DNA of 64,000 nt, taken from NCBI RefSeq assembly GCF_036785885.1, contig NC_092317.1:1366501-1430500 (forward strand), written 5' to 3'. Under the pieces are notes generated by a model. That model searched no databases, was not told where the DNA came from, and worked only from the letters and a program-made list of their open reading frames with translations. Shown one piece after another: positions 40,867 to 51,687 of this stretch (positions are counted from its first letter, which is position 1; each line of letters begins with the position of its first letter). A program made the position numbers and the translations under genes. The DNA is from Coffea arabica. Lineage: Eukaryota; Streptophyta; Magnoliopsida; Gentianales; Rubiaceae.

Positions 40867-41696
40867 GGTTTTTTGAGCTGGAATGTGATTTCTGACGGAG
40901 TGTATATCCTGTCGGAAAGTTGATCGGGGATCGGCGTCTTCAGGCGGGTGGGCTTTTTTTTTTCGGTTTGGGGGACCGGTGGTTTTGTTTTAAGTAGCTC
41001 TTTGCGGCGTTGGCTTGGGTGAGAAAACGTTCGTTGGTGGTGGTAATATATGGGCTCTCATTCATCTTGAAAGAAACTTAGCAGAAAGCTATGGGCTATA
41101 ACTTCATGAAGTTCAATGTTGTGGGCCTAAAATCAGCCCAATCAGTTATCACTTCTAATAAAACCTGGAAGTAGTAACTTGCATGCTTGCTCACGACGAG
41201 AATTACTACTACTTGTTATTATTAAGCTTTATTTATAGGGAATTTTTTTTTTTTTTTTTTTTTCGTGTGAGATAAGGCGGATGTTGATAAGTGCCAGATG
41301 GGGCAATTAAAGGTCTGTGACGACATTATAGTGCATGTCAACAAACTTTGTATTCATTACCACTACAAAGCCCATGCAAAGAGCCAAATTAATCCACAAT
41401 TTCCAGCTATTTGTTAGTAATAGGCGTTGAAAAGTTTACTTGGATTGATTGATTTGTTGGGTTCTATTAGATCTAACTGCTTGGATCTTGATGGTCATAT
41501 GCCCATGCTAGAGCTGTGTCAGGAGAAAAGCTTTATGTGATTTAAACCAAATGAGAAGTTGAAAAACCACCACCGAATTTATCCAAATAAGAAGATTATT
41601 GACTCTTCAGAGTGGTAGTTACATTATGGAATGAAGCTTGCATCTAGTTTCTCTTCAGCATATCAGCTGCAAGTGGGGCTATATATGTGGGATCAT
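40867..41696. other. Intergenic: COPZ promoter and EPFL 3' UTR
   Basis: Contains the presumed COPZ promoter/leader (G-rich near 40960-41040), a 20-base T run near 41245, and the EPFL 3' UTR. No coding exon was seen. Confidence 0.5.
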
Positions 41697-42245
41697 CTAT
41701 GGAGTGTAGAAGGTAGGGCCGCACTTGCATTTCCAGCCCTCAGGTTCATAGTTTGCATACTGCACTCCCACCCGGCCGTGGGTGGTTGGCACCTGAATGG
41801 CTTCACATGGCATGCATCCAAAGCACTTGTGGTCGCAGCTTGGTGGACTTGATCCTATTCTTCTGCTAACTTCTTCCTTCTCTTCTCCTCCTCCTCCTCC
41901 TCCGTTCTTTACTTCCTCTCCTACTCCGCCGGGTGGGAGAGGGACCTTGTCCACCAAGCTCACGCTTTTGTTCAAAGACGGGGGACTCTGCTCTGTCCCT
42001 GAGGACCCTGACCACAAAAAAAAAAAAAAAGTGTCAACAAATCAGAGCACCCAAAAACGCAGAGTTGACGCACGAAAATGCTGCACTGGAAAGAAGTCAC
42101 AAGGTAGAGAGAGCCCTGAAAGAAGGAATTCACCTGAGTGAAAAGCATGGCCACCATTTGGCACGAGGGGCCTGCAGCTGGTTATGCAAACCAAATTTAG
42201 CATGTGCATGATTGAGATAAAAAGCAAGAATTGACAGCCCCTCAT
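41697..42245 (-). CDS. EPFL: EPIDERMAL PATTERNING FACTOR-like secreted peptide precursor
   Basis: EPF/EPFL peptides are cysteine-rich secreted ligands for ERECTA-family receptor kinases, which control stomata, organ growth and vascular patterning. Two exons, 42134-42245 and 41697-42007, sum to 423 bases, 140 residues. Exon 1 encodes a signal peptide (MRGCQFLLFISIMHMLNLVC, then ITSCRP). Exon 2 begins with a Ser/Pro/Val pro-region, a Gly/Glu-rich linker (GGGGGGEEKEE) and a basic SRR site. The mature region follows: IGSSPPSCDHKCFGCMPCEA, IQVPTTHGRVGVQYANYEPE, GWKCKCGPTFYTP. It has six cysteines in the EPFL pattern, with the GSxPPxC start and YxPExWxCxC end of the family. It looks closest to the EPFL1/2/3-type group, but this is from memory. 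The start is the ATG nearest to the hydrophobic core. Confidence 0.9.
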
Positions 42246-43148
42246 TTCTTCAAACAAGTTGAATGATCAGTGTGTGATGATGATAATGAGGCAACCCCAA
42301 AGTTTAAAACTTAAAAGACAAGAAGGAAAACGACAACGGTGGAATGAATGATTTGGGGATGGGAAGGATTACAGTCACTGCGGGGCCTTATGCATGATTG
42401 CAAGATAGTAGTATATAAAGAGGGAAGAAAAGGGCAAGACTTGCTGCCCGTTTGCCTATACACCACTGGTATGCTGGCACCACATACATCTCAGAAATTT
42501 CTCGGACTTCACTCGGCCATTTGATTTGAGTTGCATCGATAGATTTTGCTTATCAAACAAGGGATTCTCTTATATCTGCCAGAAAAAGTGTACAAAGAAC
42601 CATATGGTTAACTCTGCTTCCCTCAATTGACAAGTCAATAGCTCTTGTCCTTACGACTATTTTGTTTCTCGATTGCTCCTCCTCTCATCTACACTCTACA
42701 GCTGCTTCTGTCTTTGGATACAAGCAAACTTTTCTCTCCCAATCTATCTCTGAGTCAGATGTGGGGTCCCTTCAGGCTAGATCTGCTTTAACATTTTTTG
42801 GGATTCAGAAACTCGTACTACTAGGCTGCAGAGTCTTCTTATTTTCTCCCTGATGGCTTTCCGTAAGTGGAAGAAAAGAAATCCAGGCACAGATCCTATA
42901 ACTTGCTAGTTGTAAGTCACTCTGATCTGTTGAGTATCAATGTCCGAGACATTAAATCATTCACCTGCTGCTTCTCACAACCTGGACCATCTACCTCTAC
43001 CTGCCTTTCATGTTGATCTATGAGATATGAAACTTTTTCAAATGCGTCCCGAGTATTTCTCTATTGTGCGACTTCCTGCATGGTGCAAACAATCTATTTC
43101 CTCTGTTCCTGCAAGGACGAGAACAAAAACTAAAAATGGCTCATAAGC
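42246..43148. other. Intergenic: EPFL promoter side
   Basis: Probable EPFL upstream region. A plus-strand TATA-like box lies at 42412-42420. A plus-strand frame stays open over roughly 42530-42855 but has no ATG start and no recognisable domain. Confidence 0.45.
42412..42420 (+). promoter_or_regulatory. Plus-strand TATA-like box without assigned gene
   Basis: TATATAAAG is followed by a G/A-rich stretch. It faces away from EPFL, so it would drive a plus-strand transcript into 42445-43100. No coding product was recognised there. Confidence 0.35.
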
Positions 43149-43627
43149 GGAAAAATGGCCAATTTCATCCCTAAACTCTTTTTTGTTATAGTGTCAATTT
43201 AATTCCTAATTTTTATTTCTAATCAATTTGATACGTAAACCTATTTTGCGATACCAATTAAAAACTTTCGTGACAGCGGCACCACCTAAAATTGATTTAA
43301 CTACTAATTGACCAACTAAAAAGTCACGAGATTAAATTTTAAAAAAGCCTTGTCTAAGTGATTCTTCAAACGATTTAAAACTTTTATCTAGTGATTTTTT
43401 ATATGATTTATTTCATTTATTATAACCCCATGAATGATATTTTCAATATACTCCCATTTAATTACTCAACTAAGAGTTAAATCAGTTTTAAGTGGTGGTG
43501 CTGTCACAAAGGTTCTTAATTGGAACCGCAAAATAGGTTCACGTATCAAATTTATTAGGAATAAAAGTTAAGGACCAAATTGATGCTAATGCAAAAGTTT
43601 AGGAACGAAGAAATTGGCCATTTTCCT
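43149..43627. mobile_element. Mutator-like MITE (long TIRs, 9-bp target duplication)
   Basis: Starts GGAAAAATGGCCAATTTCAT and ends with the inverted GAAATTGGCCATTTTCCT. Imperfect inverted repeats extend for roughly 150-200 bp at each end, leaving a short AT-rich middle. Flanks: CTCATAAGC (43140-43148) and CTCATAAGT (43628-43636), 8 of 9 identical. Long TIRs with a 9-bp duplication are typical of Mutator-like elements. No coding capacity. Confidence 0.85.
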
Positions 43628-43684
43628 CTCATAAGTTGAAACTCTACCGTTACCCGTGCATCAATGGTCAGTCTAATTTATAAA

Positions 43685-44949
43685 GGGAAATTTGCCAAAT
43701 TGATCTCTAACATTTTCACAAAAATTTTTTTTAGTTTTTAACATTTAAAATTAACCAGAATAGTCCCTAACATATAAATTATGAGCCAGTTTGGTCATAA
43801 TACTCGTATTTGCTCATTTTTTCGACTAAAAATAGCACACCTCTCTCACATGGATATAATTTTAAGGGCAAAATCGGAAGACATTCGTTAATCCATGGTT
43901 TTAGACTCTTAAAGAAAGAGAATATTCTCTTCAAAGCTCAAGTTCTCAATGGCTACTCTTCCATAACTCCACCCACTCCTCTTAGAGTCAATCTTGAGTC
44001 ATTTTCCCTGCACCTACTCCATCAGATGCATTCCACCATCACCACTAATCCAAAGCATGATGATCTCAAGAGAACCAGAAAACTTGAAGTTTGAAGAAGG
44101 TGAAATTTTGCATTTTGCAATCCTTCATGAAATCCCAAATTGTTGAATCCTTCAGAAGCTGCGATTGTCCATCCTAGCATTCTCCATACTGTTCTTTCCA
44201 TCGTTGATGACATCCCATCCTACCGCAAGATTTTTATCAAAAGTCTATGGTTTTGTTACTTTCAAGAATGTTAAGTCTTTCTTGCTTGGCTTAGAAAACC
44301 CCAGCAATAAAATTGATGGATTTGTCAGCAATAAAATTGGTGGAGAATGTGCCAACCAACTGAGATGAGTTCTGAGACTTTGTTGAATTATTTTGAGAGG
44401 TATGGTGAAATTGAAGAAGGGCTTGGGGGTTTGATATGGGGACAGGGAAATCAAGGAAAGTGCAAAAGCTGCTTTGACTGAGAAGGTGAATTCTGCCTTG
44501 TTTGGATTGTTTGTTTCCGTCGCAAAATATTATCGTTTTCCGTGATCACATTTCCCTATCATCCTTTTCCCTCACATATATCAAATTGTTACAGTAATTT
44601 TTCCATGAAAAATGACGGAAAATGCAATCCAAACACAATATTTATTTGTTGATGGTTTCCGGCTAGTTTGCAAAATGGTGTCGAGGGAAAAAGAGAAAAG
44701 TAATAGGAATCCAAAGGGGATTTTGCCTGTAAAATCATGGATTAACGAATGTTTTCCGATTTTGCTCTTCAAATTATGCTCATGTGAGAAAGGTGTGCTG
44801 TTTTTAGTCGGAGAAATGAGCAAATACGAGCATTATGACCAAATTGGCTCATAATTTATTTGTTAGGGACTATTCTGGCTGATTTTAAATGTTAGGGACT
44901 AAAAAAGGTTTTTTGTGAAAATGTTAGAGATCAATTTGACAAATTTCCC
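43685..44949. mobile_element. Pack-MULE carrying fragments of a UBA2-like RNA-binding protein gene
   Basis: Ends GGGAAATTTGCCAAATTGAT and its inverted partner, with about 218-bp imperfect inverted repeats (43685-43904 and about 44733-44949). A perfect 9-bp target duplication ATTTATAAA lies at 43676-43684 and 44950-44958. No transposase. The interior holds plus-strand pieces resembling a UBP1-associated protein 2 (UBA2) gene: EAAIVHPSILHTVLSIVDD then YRKIFIKSLW (about 44140-44250); GFVTFKNVKSFLLGLENPSN then KIDG (about 44250-44320); and ETLLNYFERYGEIEEGL then TGKSRK (about 44369-44467). The last piece belongs between the first two in a normal RRM. The copy has stops and cannot encode a protein. 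A MITE (44499-44637) lies inside. Confidence 0.85.
44499..44637. mobile_element. MITE inserted in the Pack-MULE
   Basis: TTGTTTGGATTGTTTGTTTC at the left, AAATGCAATCCAAACACAA at the right (inverted TTGTTTGGATTG ends). The inside (CGTGATCACATTTCCCTATC; GAAAAATGACGGAAAATGC) matches the element at 26322-26460. It is younger than the Pack-MULE because it lies within it. Confidence 0.8.
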
Positions 44950-45951
44950 ATTTATAAAATGCTGCTCAAATACTTGTGTAGTCTCTGACTCTCATTACTA
45001 CTTCAAAATTTTGTATTCTTGGCGTCGTATATCTTGTACTGTGGCACTTTCGAATACAGGCGGGGGGTAGTATGTCTACATCTGATACACTGGGGACCGA
45101 CCTTTGTTTGTCCACTAACACAATTTTCAACCTAGAGGTTTAATCGTAGCTCATTAGATCCTTTAGATCAAGAACAAAGCAACCCTTTTTCTTATCCTGG
45201 GTAAAGAAGAGCACCTGATATCATCAGCATTGAATTTCCAGTTTGTTTTTGAGGTGGAAATCGAGAAGTGAATGATAACCCCAGCTATCTAGCTTCTTGA
45301 GAGGTGTGGTACTCATTGAAAAGAAGCATTTACTATTATATGAGCATGAGGAGCCAATTATTTCATACTTATAAAGGCTTCTTGAGGTATGTAATGCAAC
45401 TGCAAAACCGAAGCGGAGAAGAAAGCTTCAAGAAAAGGAAAGCTGATTGCACCATTCAATGCTCTCTCATCAGACACTTTTTAGTATGCTAATTACTGAG
45501 CCACTGATGACTAGCTGCTACATAAGTCGAGATAGCTGGCGATAGACTCTTGTACTCGCACTCAACCCGCTATCAGTCATTGGTGAACTGTTACCTAGTA
45601 AAAGAATAATTTTGGTGGGTAATGCAGCGCGAGTTGATAAAGATTAACTGCACCTGATATGCGTTCCAAGTCCCCCTCCCTCCCCCCCTCTCTCTCTCTC
45701 TCTTTTTTCATACTTTTTAATTTTGTATCCTACAATCCTAGGATGGTTGCAACAGAAATGATGCTTTAACAGTAGCCAGGATTTTAATCTTTGTGAGAGG
45801 GTCTTCCAGAATTGCTAAACCAACTCGCTAACTCAGCCTGTCTTGCATTGAGCGGGATGAGTTACATTACTCTAGAGTCTGCACGATTTGGTTTAGCAAT
45901 CTTTGCGAAAACTGGTAATCCCTGGTGATCTGATGATTTGATCGCTCACTG

Positions 45952-46066
45952 AAAAGCCCCCGAAGAAAGTAGTCCTTCACTTCCACTATACTCTGCATCT
46001 CCTTAGCTTCAACCATTACTCACAGAGCACCAAAAAGCCCCCGAAGAAAATAGTCCTTCGCTTCCA
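45952..46066. repeat. Two-copy direct repeat, 81 bases apart
   Basis: AAAAGCCCCCGAAGAAAGTA (45952) recurs as AAAAGCCCCCGAAGAAAATA (46033), each continuing with GTCCTTC and CTTCCA. About 35 bp per copy with two mismatches. Confidence 0.8.
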
Positions 46067-46140
46067 TTTCTTATGCAATGCTTTTTGTTTCTTCGGCTTT
46101 TGACCTGCCACCCCCTTTGCTTTTTGTCCACCTAATATGC

Positions 46141-46285
46141 TTTTTGTTTGGAATAATTACTGTAACACTTTTTGTGATGTGATATATATGAGATAAAAAG
46201 GTGATTGAAAATATAAAAAAGTATATTGAAAAATGTATTTATGATGCAAGCGAAATTTTTTTTTAAAAAAATTTGCTATCCAAGC
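46141..46285. mobile_element. Short 'TGTTTGGAT' MITE, degraded copy
   Basis: TTTTTGTTTGGAATAATTAC, then ACTGTAACACTTTTTGTGAT and GAGATAAAAAGGTGATTG; the right end reads GCTATCCAAGCAAGCC. Same family as 37402-37573. Confidence 0.65.
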
Positions 46286-47318
46286 AAGCCAATTAATACT
46301 CGAAGAGAAGATGTCTAACCGAAACTTACAGGTTTTTTTTTTTTTTTAGATAAAGTACCTTTTATCCCCTAGTTTAGTGTTTTATCACATAACTCCTTAT
46401 GATTTAAAAATCTATTTATAGTTTGAATTAAAACGTCACCGTTAGTTTTTATTTTAAAATTAACGTTCAATAATAAAAAGTCAAAATTAATTTAATAAAT
46501 TGACAAATATACCCTTTCATTACCTACTTTTTCTTCCTATTAACATAAAAAAGAAGAAATAAAAATAAAAATAGATAAATAAGAACCGAAAAATACTATT
46601 AAAGATTTAATTTAAAAACCTATGATGATATTTGTAGTCAAAAAAGATTTTGTATTTTTGGTTTCTTATTTATTTGTTTTATATTTTCCTTCCATCTTTT
46701 TTTGTTTCTTATTCATTTATTTTTTATTTCCCTTCCCTCTATTTTGTATTTGGAGAAAATTAAGATTTTGTAGACTAAAGTTTAGGTTTTTAAAATCATC
46801 TCCTCTTCTATTCTCTTCTGAAAAAAAAAAAAGAAAATAGAGAAAGTAATGGAAAAAAGAAAAAAAAGTAGTGCAAGGATAAATTTATTAGTTTCATTTT
46901 TACTTTTTACTATTGACCGTTAATTTTAACGAAAAAACTAACTATCACACTTTAACCCAAACATGAAAGAGTTATATATAAGTTTTTAAACCATAAAGAG
47001 GTTACGTGATAAAGAACTAAATCAGAAGGAGGTAAAAGGTAATTTAACCTTTTTTTTTCTGAAGCAATAAGAATTGAAGAAGAGGAGAAAATATTGGAAA
47101 GTAGACTACTTAGAAAATGGAAAGAATGTTTTGAACTTCTGATTCTTGAAGGGATAGGCTGATAAGGGTATTTCAAAGTTCAAAGCCTTCTTTTTTTTTT
47201 TTAAAAAAAAGGTTCATAACCTTCCTCTAGTGGACGCTAGTTTGCATCCTTTACTTTCCAGACTTCGGCACCCCATTTTACGCCAATAAATGTCTTGAGC
47301 GACTCAAAGATGACGCCT

Positions 47319-47535
47319 GTGATCCTGTTGGGTCACTCCCTCAAATGTCAGTTCGTAACCTTGTTGGGTCATTCCCTTAGTATAGGTTAAAAGTAGAAAT
47401 AGCAATAAGTGTAGATAATCACAATAGACGAAAAAAAAATTCAGTAGCCCGTGACTATGACCCTGTTGAGTCACTCCCTTGGTATAGGTTACACTAAGAA
47501 TAAAAGTAGATGCAAATGATAGCAATAGACGGAAA
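47319..47535. repeat. Degenerate repeats of a GTTGGGTCACTCCC motif
   Basis: Three copies of CCTTGTTGGGTCATTCCCTT-like sequence at about 47323, 47359 and 47461. The last two continue with AGTATAGGTTA and GGTATAGGTTA, then a CAATAGACG(G)AAAAAAAA end, giving a unit of about 100 bp. Confidence 0.65.
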
Positions 47536-47773
47536 AAAAAAAGACTCAAATATGATGTCTCCAGATAATAGAGGTTTTTTCTACGCAAGAACACGCATCT
47601 CTCATGCACCTATAGGGCAAGATTTGTAAAACATCTCTGAATCAGCCAGGATATCAAAGGCTAAAATCACATTGTTCAAGGGAAATCCCCCGGAATACCT
47701 TCCCTCTTTATTCACGGTTTCATTTCATCAGAGCACCTCAGGAACAGAGACCGGCCCCCAAATCTAAAGGTAA

Positions 47774-47884
47774 TCAAACCAATCCTGCAAAGTCGTAGCA
47801 TCCAATAAATGCAAGTCCAACAAGGAACAAAACAGCTCCAATAAGCAAAGCACATTTTCCCCTAAGAAGGTTACTCCGCTCGGA
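47774..47884 (-). other. Possible terminal exon encoding a membrane helix
   Basis: A minus-strand frame of about 36 codons ends in a TGA and reads NLLRGKCALLIGAVLFLVGL, AFIGCYDFAGLV. This is a convincing transmembrane helix with a basic N-flank and a clean stop. There is no ATG, and the only nearby acceptor (CCGAG at about 47879) is weak. It could be the last exon of an unrecognised gene or an alternative 3' exon of the 48712-49625 gene. Chance is possible at this length. Confidence 0.3.
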
Positions 47885-48711
47885 TCAGACACAACGGCAG
47901 TAACAAAAAGCAAACAGATGTAAACATGAGATTTTCCTTCAACGTGTGCGTAAATTGAAATTTGTTATTTAGCTACTTCACAGGACAACCAAAGAAGTCC
48001 TTGCAGGAAAGCCCAACAGGCTCAAATGCTGCATTCAACACCATGACTCCCACAACTTTAAAGTTGGATTCGAAGTGGGATTACAACAAGCTTCAACAAA
48101 AACTGTGAGGAGTAGGAAGCCTCTTCTTCTTAGAATCACGAAAAGAAAGAAGTAAGGCAGAATTGTTACAGCAGTATAAGACAATAATTGGTCGCATTTC
48201 TTCACTTCATTGCAGACTGAATAAATTCATAAAGCTGACACCTAGCAAACATCTGTCAAGAGAATCGTATCCAAATAGATGTATCTTCAACAATCCAGAG
48301 CACAAGAAACTGGCTAATGTAAACTTTGCTGCATAGTCTTGGATTATATGCGCAAAACTATCTAAGCCGCTTAATTCATGCTTCATGACAAGTTTGAGAA
48401 AAAGCATCAGGGACATGCAAGTGTGAATGCACAATCCCAAAGAAACATATCGTGTACATAAATATGAATGTTGGGAACCATTTAACAAGAATTAAAAACT
48501 GTTCGCTAATCCATGGTCAATCACGTTCTAGAAGTAGAGTCATCAACAATGTACTTTAAAGAATCCACAACTGGCATGCCACAGAACGTTTGTGTAGCAA
48601 AGGACAAGAATTTTATATTCCAAATGTTAAAGATTAGAACTGTTGGGGTCAAATAGGAAGGTGCTTCACATAGCATTCCTGAAAAGCAACTAAGGGCAAA
48701 ACAGAATCATA

Positions 48712-49625
48712 CTATTTCTTGGGGTGAACTGCTTCCACAACAGCTTCAATCTCTTCCTTCACTCTATGAAATACACTCGGTCCCTTAACTTCATCAACCG
48801 GTGTCTTATCATCAATGTCATCGCTTGTTCCGTGGGTTTCCTTGTGGTGACGAGGTGATTTCCCAGCATGAAAGACTGCCTCAATCTCTTCTTTAGCTCG
48901 TTCAATCAAATCAGGTGATTTCACATGTTTCTTATCTGCATCAGATCAACAACAATGACCCCAAAAACATATAGTCAACAACATTACTTTCTTCGTTCCA
49001 CCGCATAGCGCAAACCTTAAAGACAACGACAATAAAACCCCCAATACATCATAGTCCTAGGAATATTCGAGGATTTTCGGAATCAGTAACTCGTATGTTA
49101 GGTTTGGGTCCAAAAAGAACAAAACTTTTTGTTCAATACAATGCAAAGCTCATTTTCATTTTATCTGGACGGCATGCAATATACAAAAGTCAGAGCTGCC
49201 TAGAGGATAGATATAGCATCTCCAAGATTAGATTTTGGGATGGTACTGAATAAATTAAAAAAAGGTTCTGCAAAATAGTATCCTTTACCAGACGGATGTA
49301 CTGATTTTGTACTTCTTAATCAATAGCACCCCGACCCCATGAATTCAGAATAATGTTAACTCTTACAACAAACCCAAGATTATTTCTTTTTGGCATAATT
49401 TTCAGTTATCACATGCGGATTAAAGAATGTTTTGCACAATCATTCGTGAATCACACACACCAAAATGAACAGAAAGGAAAGGAAAAAGAAATGAACTGAG
49501 AAAGAGGGAAAGGGTCCCAGAAAGAAAAGCAATAAACTAATAGTATAAAGATGTCCAAAGGTAAAAATGGTCGAAAATTTACCCGGAGACGAGGATGAGA
49601 ACCCTTTCGTACTGTCTTCTGCCAT
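48712..49625 (-). CDS. Small conserved plant protein with repeated RxKEEIEAV helices
   Basis: Two exons, 49583-49625 and 48712-48935, sum to 267 bases, 88 residues, with the phase kept across the intron (donor CCGG/GTAAAT, acceptor GATGCAG). It opens MAEDSTKGFSSSSPDKKHVK. The unit SPDLIERAKEEIEAVFHA is repeated later as SVFHRVKEEIEAVVEAVHPK. Between them lies a His/Lys-rich stretch (SPRHHKETHG) and an acidic DDIDDKTPVDEVKGP. The end is HPKK. No signal peptide or membrane span; it is predicted to be soluble, with two short acidic amphipathic helices. I believe similar small proteins occur across plants, but I do not know a function or symbol. The internal duplication and clean splicing argue for a real gene. 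Confidence 0.75.
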
Positions 49626-51687
49626 AGGTATAATTTGAAACTTGTAATCAGGCACTATCCTTTGTTTATTTTCTCTTCTTAATGGCTGATCTATTTTGTG
49701 TTTTTCGGAAGCAATTAAAATGGACACTTGGTCGGTGAAGATTACTGGGCCTAAATGGTTTGGGTACACCCAAATCTAATGCTTCAGAAATACATGTGTC
49801 CAACCAAAAAGTTAAGGTTGTCAAGAACTGGGCCTAGTTCACTGGTCCTATTATACAAATTAGTTGCTGGCCCTCCCCAGCTTCCTTTTCTTTGTCCTTG
49901 TACAATTTAAAAAATAAAAAAAAAGCAAAAATCAATTTAACGTTGAGCGAGCAAATAAAAATAATTAAAGTTAATAAGAAAACCCACCCTTCAAATTTTT
50001 TTTTCAAAAAGTAAATAACTCAATTTAATAAAAAAAAGTCTTACTTACTAGAAAAATAGAGTTCTCAGAATAAAAGTAAAGATTTTATTTCCTATTCTAT
50101 TATAGCAACATGTTTACAACCAATTTGGGGAAAAAAAAAACCAAAAACAATACAGTAGGTTGTTTTTTTTAACTATGGGTAATTAATCACCTTTCTAAAA
50201 AAGTCTTAACCCAAATTCGGTTTTAAAAAGTAAATAACTTCTAGAAAAGTAGAGTTCTCGGAACAAAAGTAAAGATTTTATATAGCAACTTGTTGTAAAC
50301 CAACTTTTTTGTAAATATTTTATTTCCTATTGTGTTATAGCAACTTCTTACTAATTACTCACGTGATGGACTTGTAGGTAATTAATCATCTTTTATTTCA
50401 GATTTTGACTAGCAACATTTGATTGATATTTTAAAAAATTTTCAAAAAAAATTAGTTGCCAGCACTGACCTGATTATGGTAGTAATTCGTAAAAATCAGT
50501 CATTAAAATTAAATGTGCTTAGAAATTTAAACATTTGAGGCCATATTTATTTTCATCTAAACTTTAATGACCAGTTGGATTCATACTCTAAACATATGGA
50601 ATTAAAACTGCAGTTCGCTTGAAAAAAAAAAAAAAAAAGTCGCGAATTTTTGTATATATGAAACCGCAGAGTCATATGGCGACTGGTTCAAAAGAACGTG
50701 CCAAGCTCGCACCTTGAAGTTCATTGGTAGTAGACGTTTTGCACTGGGGAAAAAAGGGGTTGTTTGCTTCCTGGGTGTTAGTGTTGAATTTCTGTGAATT
50801 GCTATTATTCAGGTATGATCGATGAATGATTGCGATACAGTTTTGCCGTTTAATTAGAAAGAAATATTTGAAGAAGATGCCGATCGAAGATATATGTCTT
50901 TCTTCAGGAAACGACTTGAACATTTTCCAAGGAAAAACATTTTGTGTCCAAACAAACATTTGACATTCTCTTTAAACTACAAAACTTCGATTCATTCACT
51001 TCATTTAATTAAGAACCCTCAACAGTCAAGGATAAAGAGCTTCTTGGACCCAGAATGTTAGGCATGAAACTGTCCAAACCTGTTCAAAAGTTTTTACTCA
51101 TGCGTTAGATTCGACGATAATTTTTACTCTCATTAGGTTTATGAGTTAGATCTTTTGGTCTAGCAAAACCATAGGTGAAATATGTCCAGAAATTTCGTAA
51201 ACTGCAGAGGGTTTTATTTGAACACTACTGGGTCAAAAACTGAAACGTCGACGAAATTTTTATACAAGTCAGAAAAGCAACAGTTGGTTCTTAATTCTTG
51301 GTTCAATTCAACAAAACCCCTTCAATGGGACGGGTTTCTACTTGAGCAATTCTTATCAAGAATGAAGAACCTTCTCCAGTCCGTATTTTTTGTGTCCCCT
51401 GTCATTTACTTTAGTTTGTTTCTCACCTTGTCTCATTACTATATAAAGGACTTCAGCAAGTATGAAAACCTCGTCAAGCTGTTGCATTCAAACCCGGACT
51501 TTGTTGGATGAACTTGTTTGGGAATTTTCAGGTAAACAAATAGTGTATGTTTTTCAGTCTTCTTTGCTAGTTTAACATTAATTGCTATTATTATTTTCCG
51601 TATGACTTCCCGATGTTCTTGTACTGGATGGAGGAACTGTCAAGATTGACTCTGTGAACTCTCTCCCCTGAAACCCGATTCATTTAG
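49626..51687. other. Intergenic between divergent small gene and IQM gene
   Basis: AT-rich, with a repeated phrase (AAAGTAAATAACT; AGAGTTCTC; AAAAGTAAAGATTTTAT) at about 50010-50090 and 50225-50280. An open plus-strand frame at 51182-51511 could be an upstream part of the IQM gene but shows no family match. No coding exon is supported. Confidence 0.45.

Larger units (their letters stand above)
44959..48711. other. Intergenic spacer with short repeats
   Basis: Holds a CT-rich microsatellite (about 45675-45705), an 81-base-spaced direct repeat (45952, 46033), a MITE copy (46141-46285), AT-rich low-complexity sequence, a short repeated GTTGGGTCA motif (47319-47535), and a possible membrane-segment exon at 47774-47884 (-). 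The 3' UTR of the small gene lies at the right. Confidence 0.45.

Noticed and set aside
51182-51511. Plus-strand frame of 109 codons as first exon of the IQM gene
   Set aside because: No match to IQM N-terminal wording that I can point to; no clear donor joining it to 51688.
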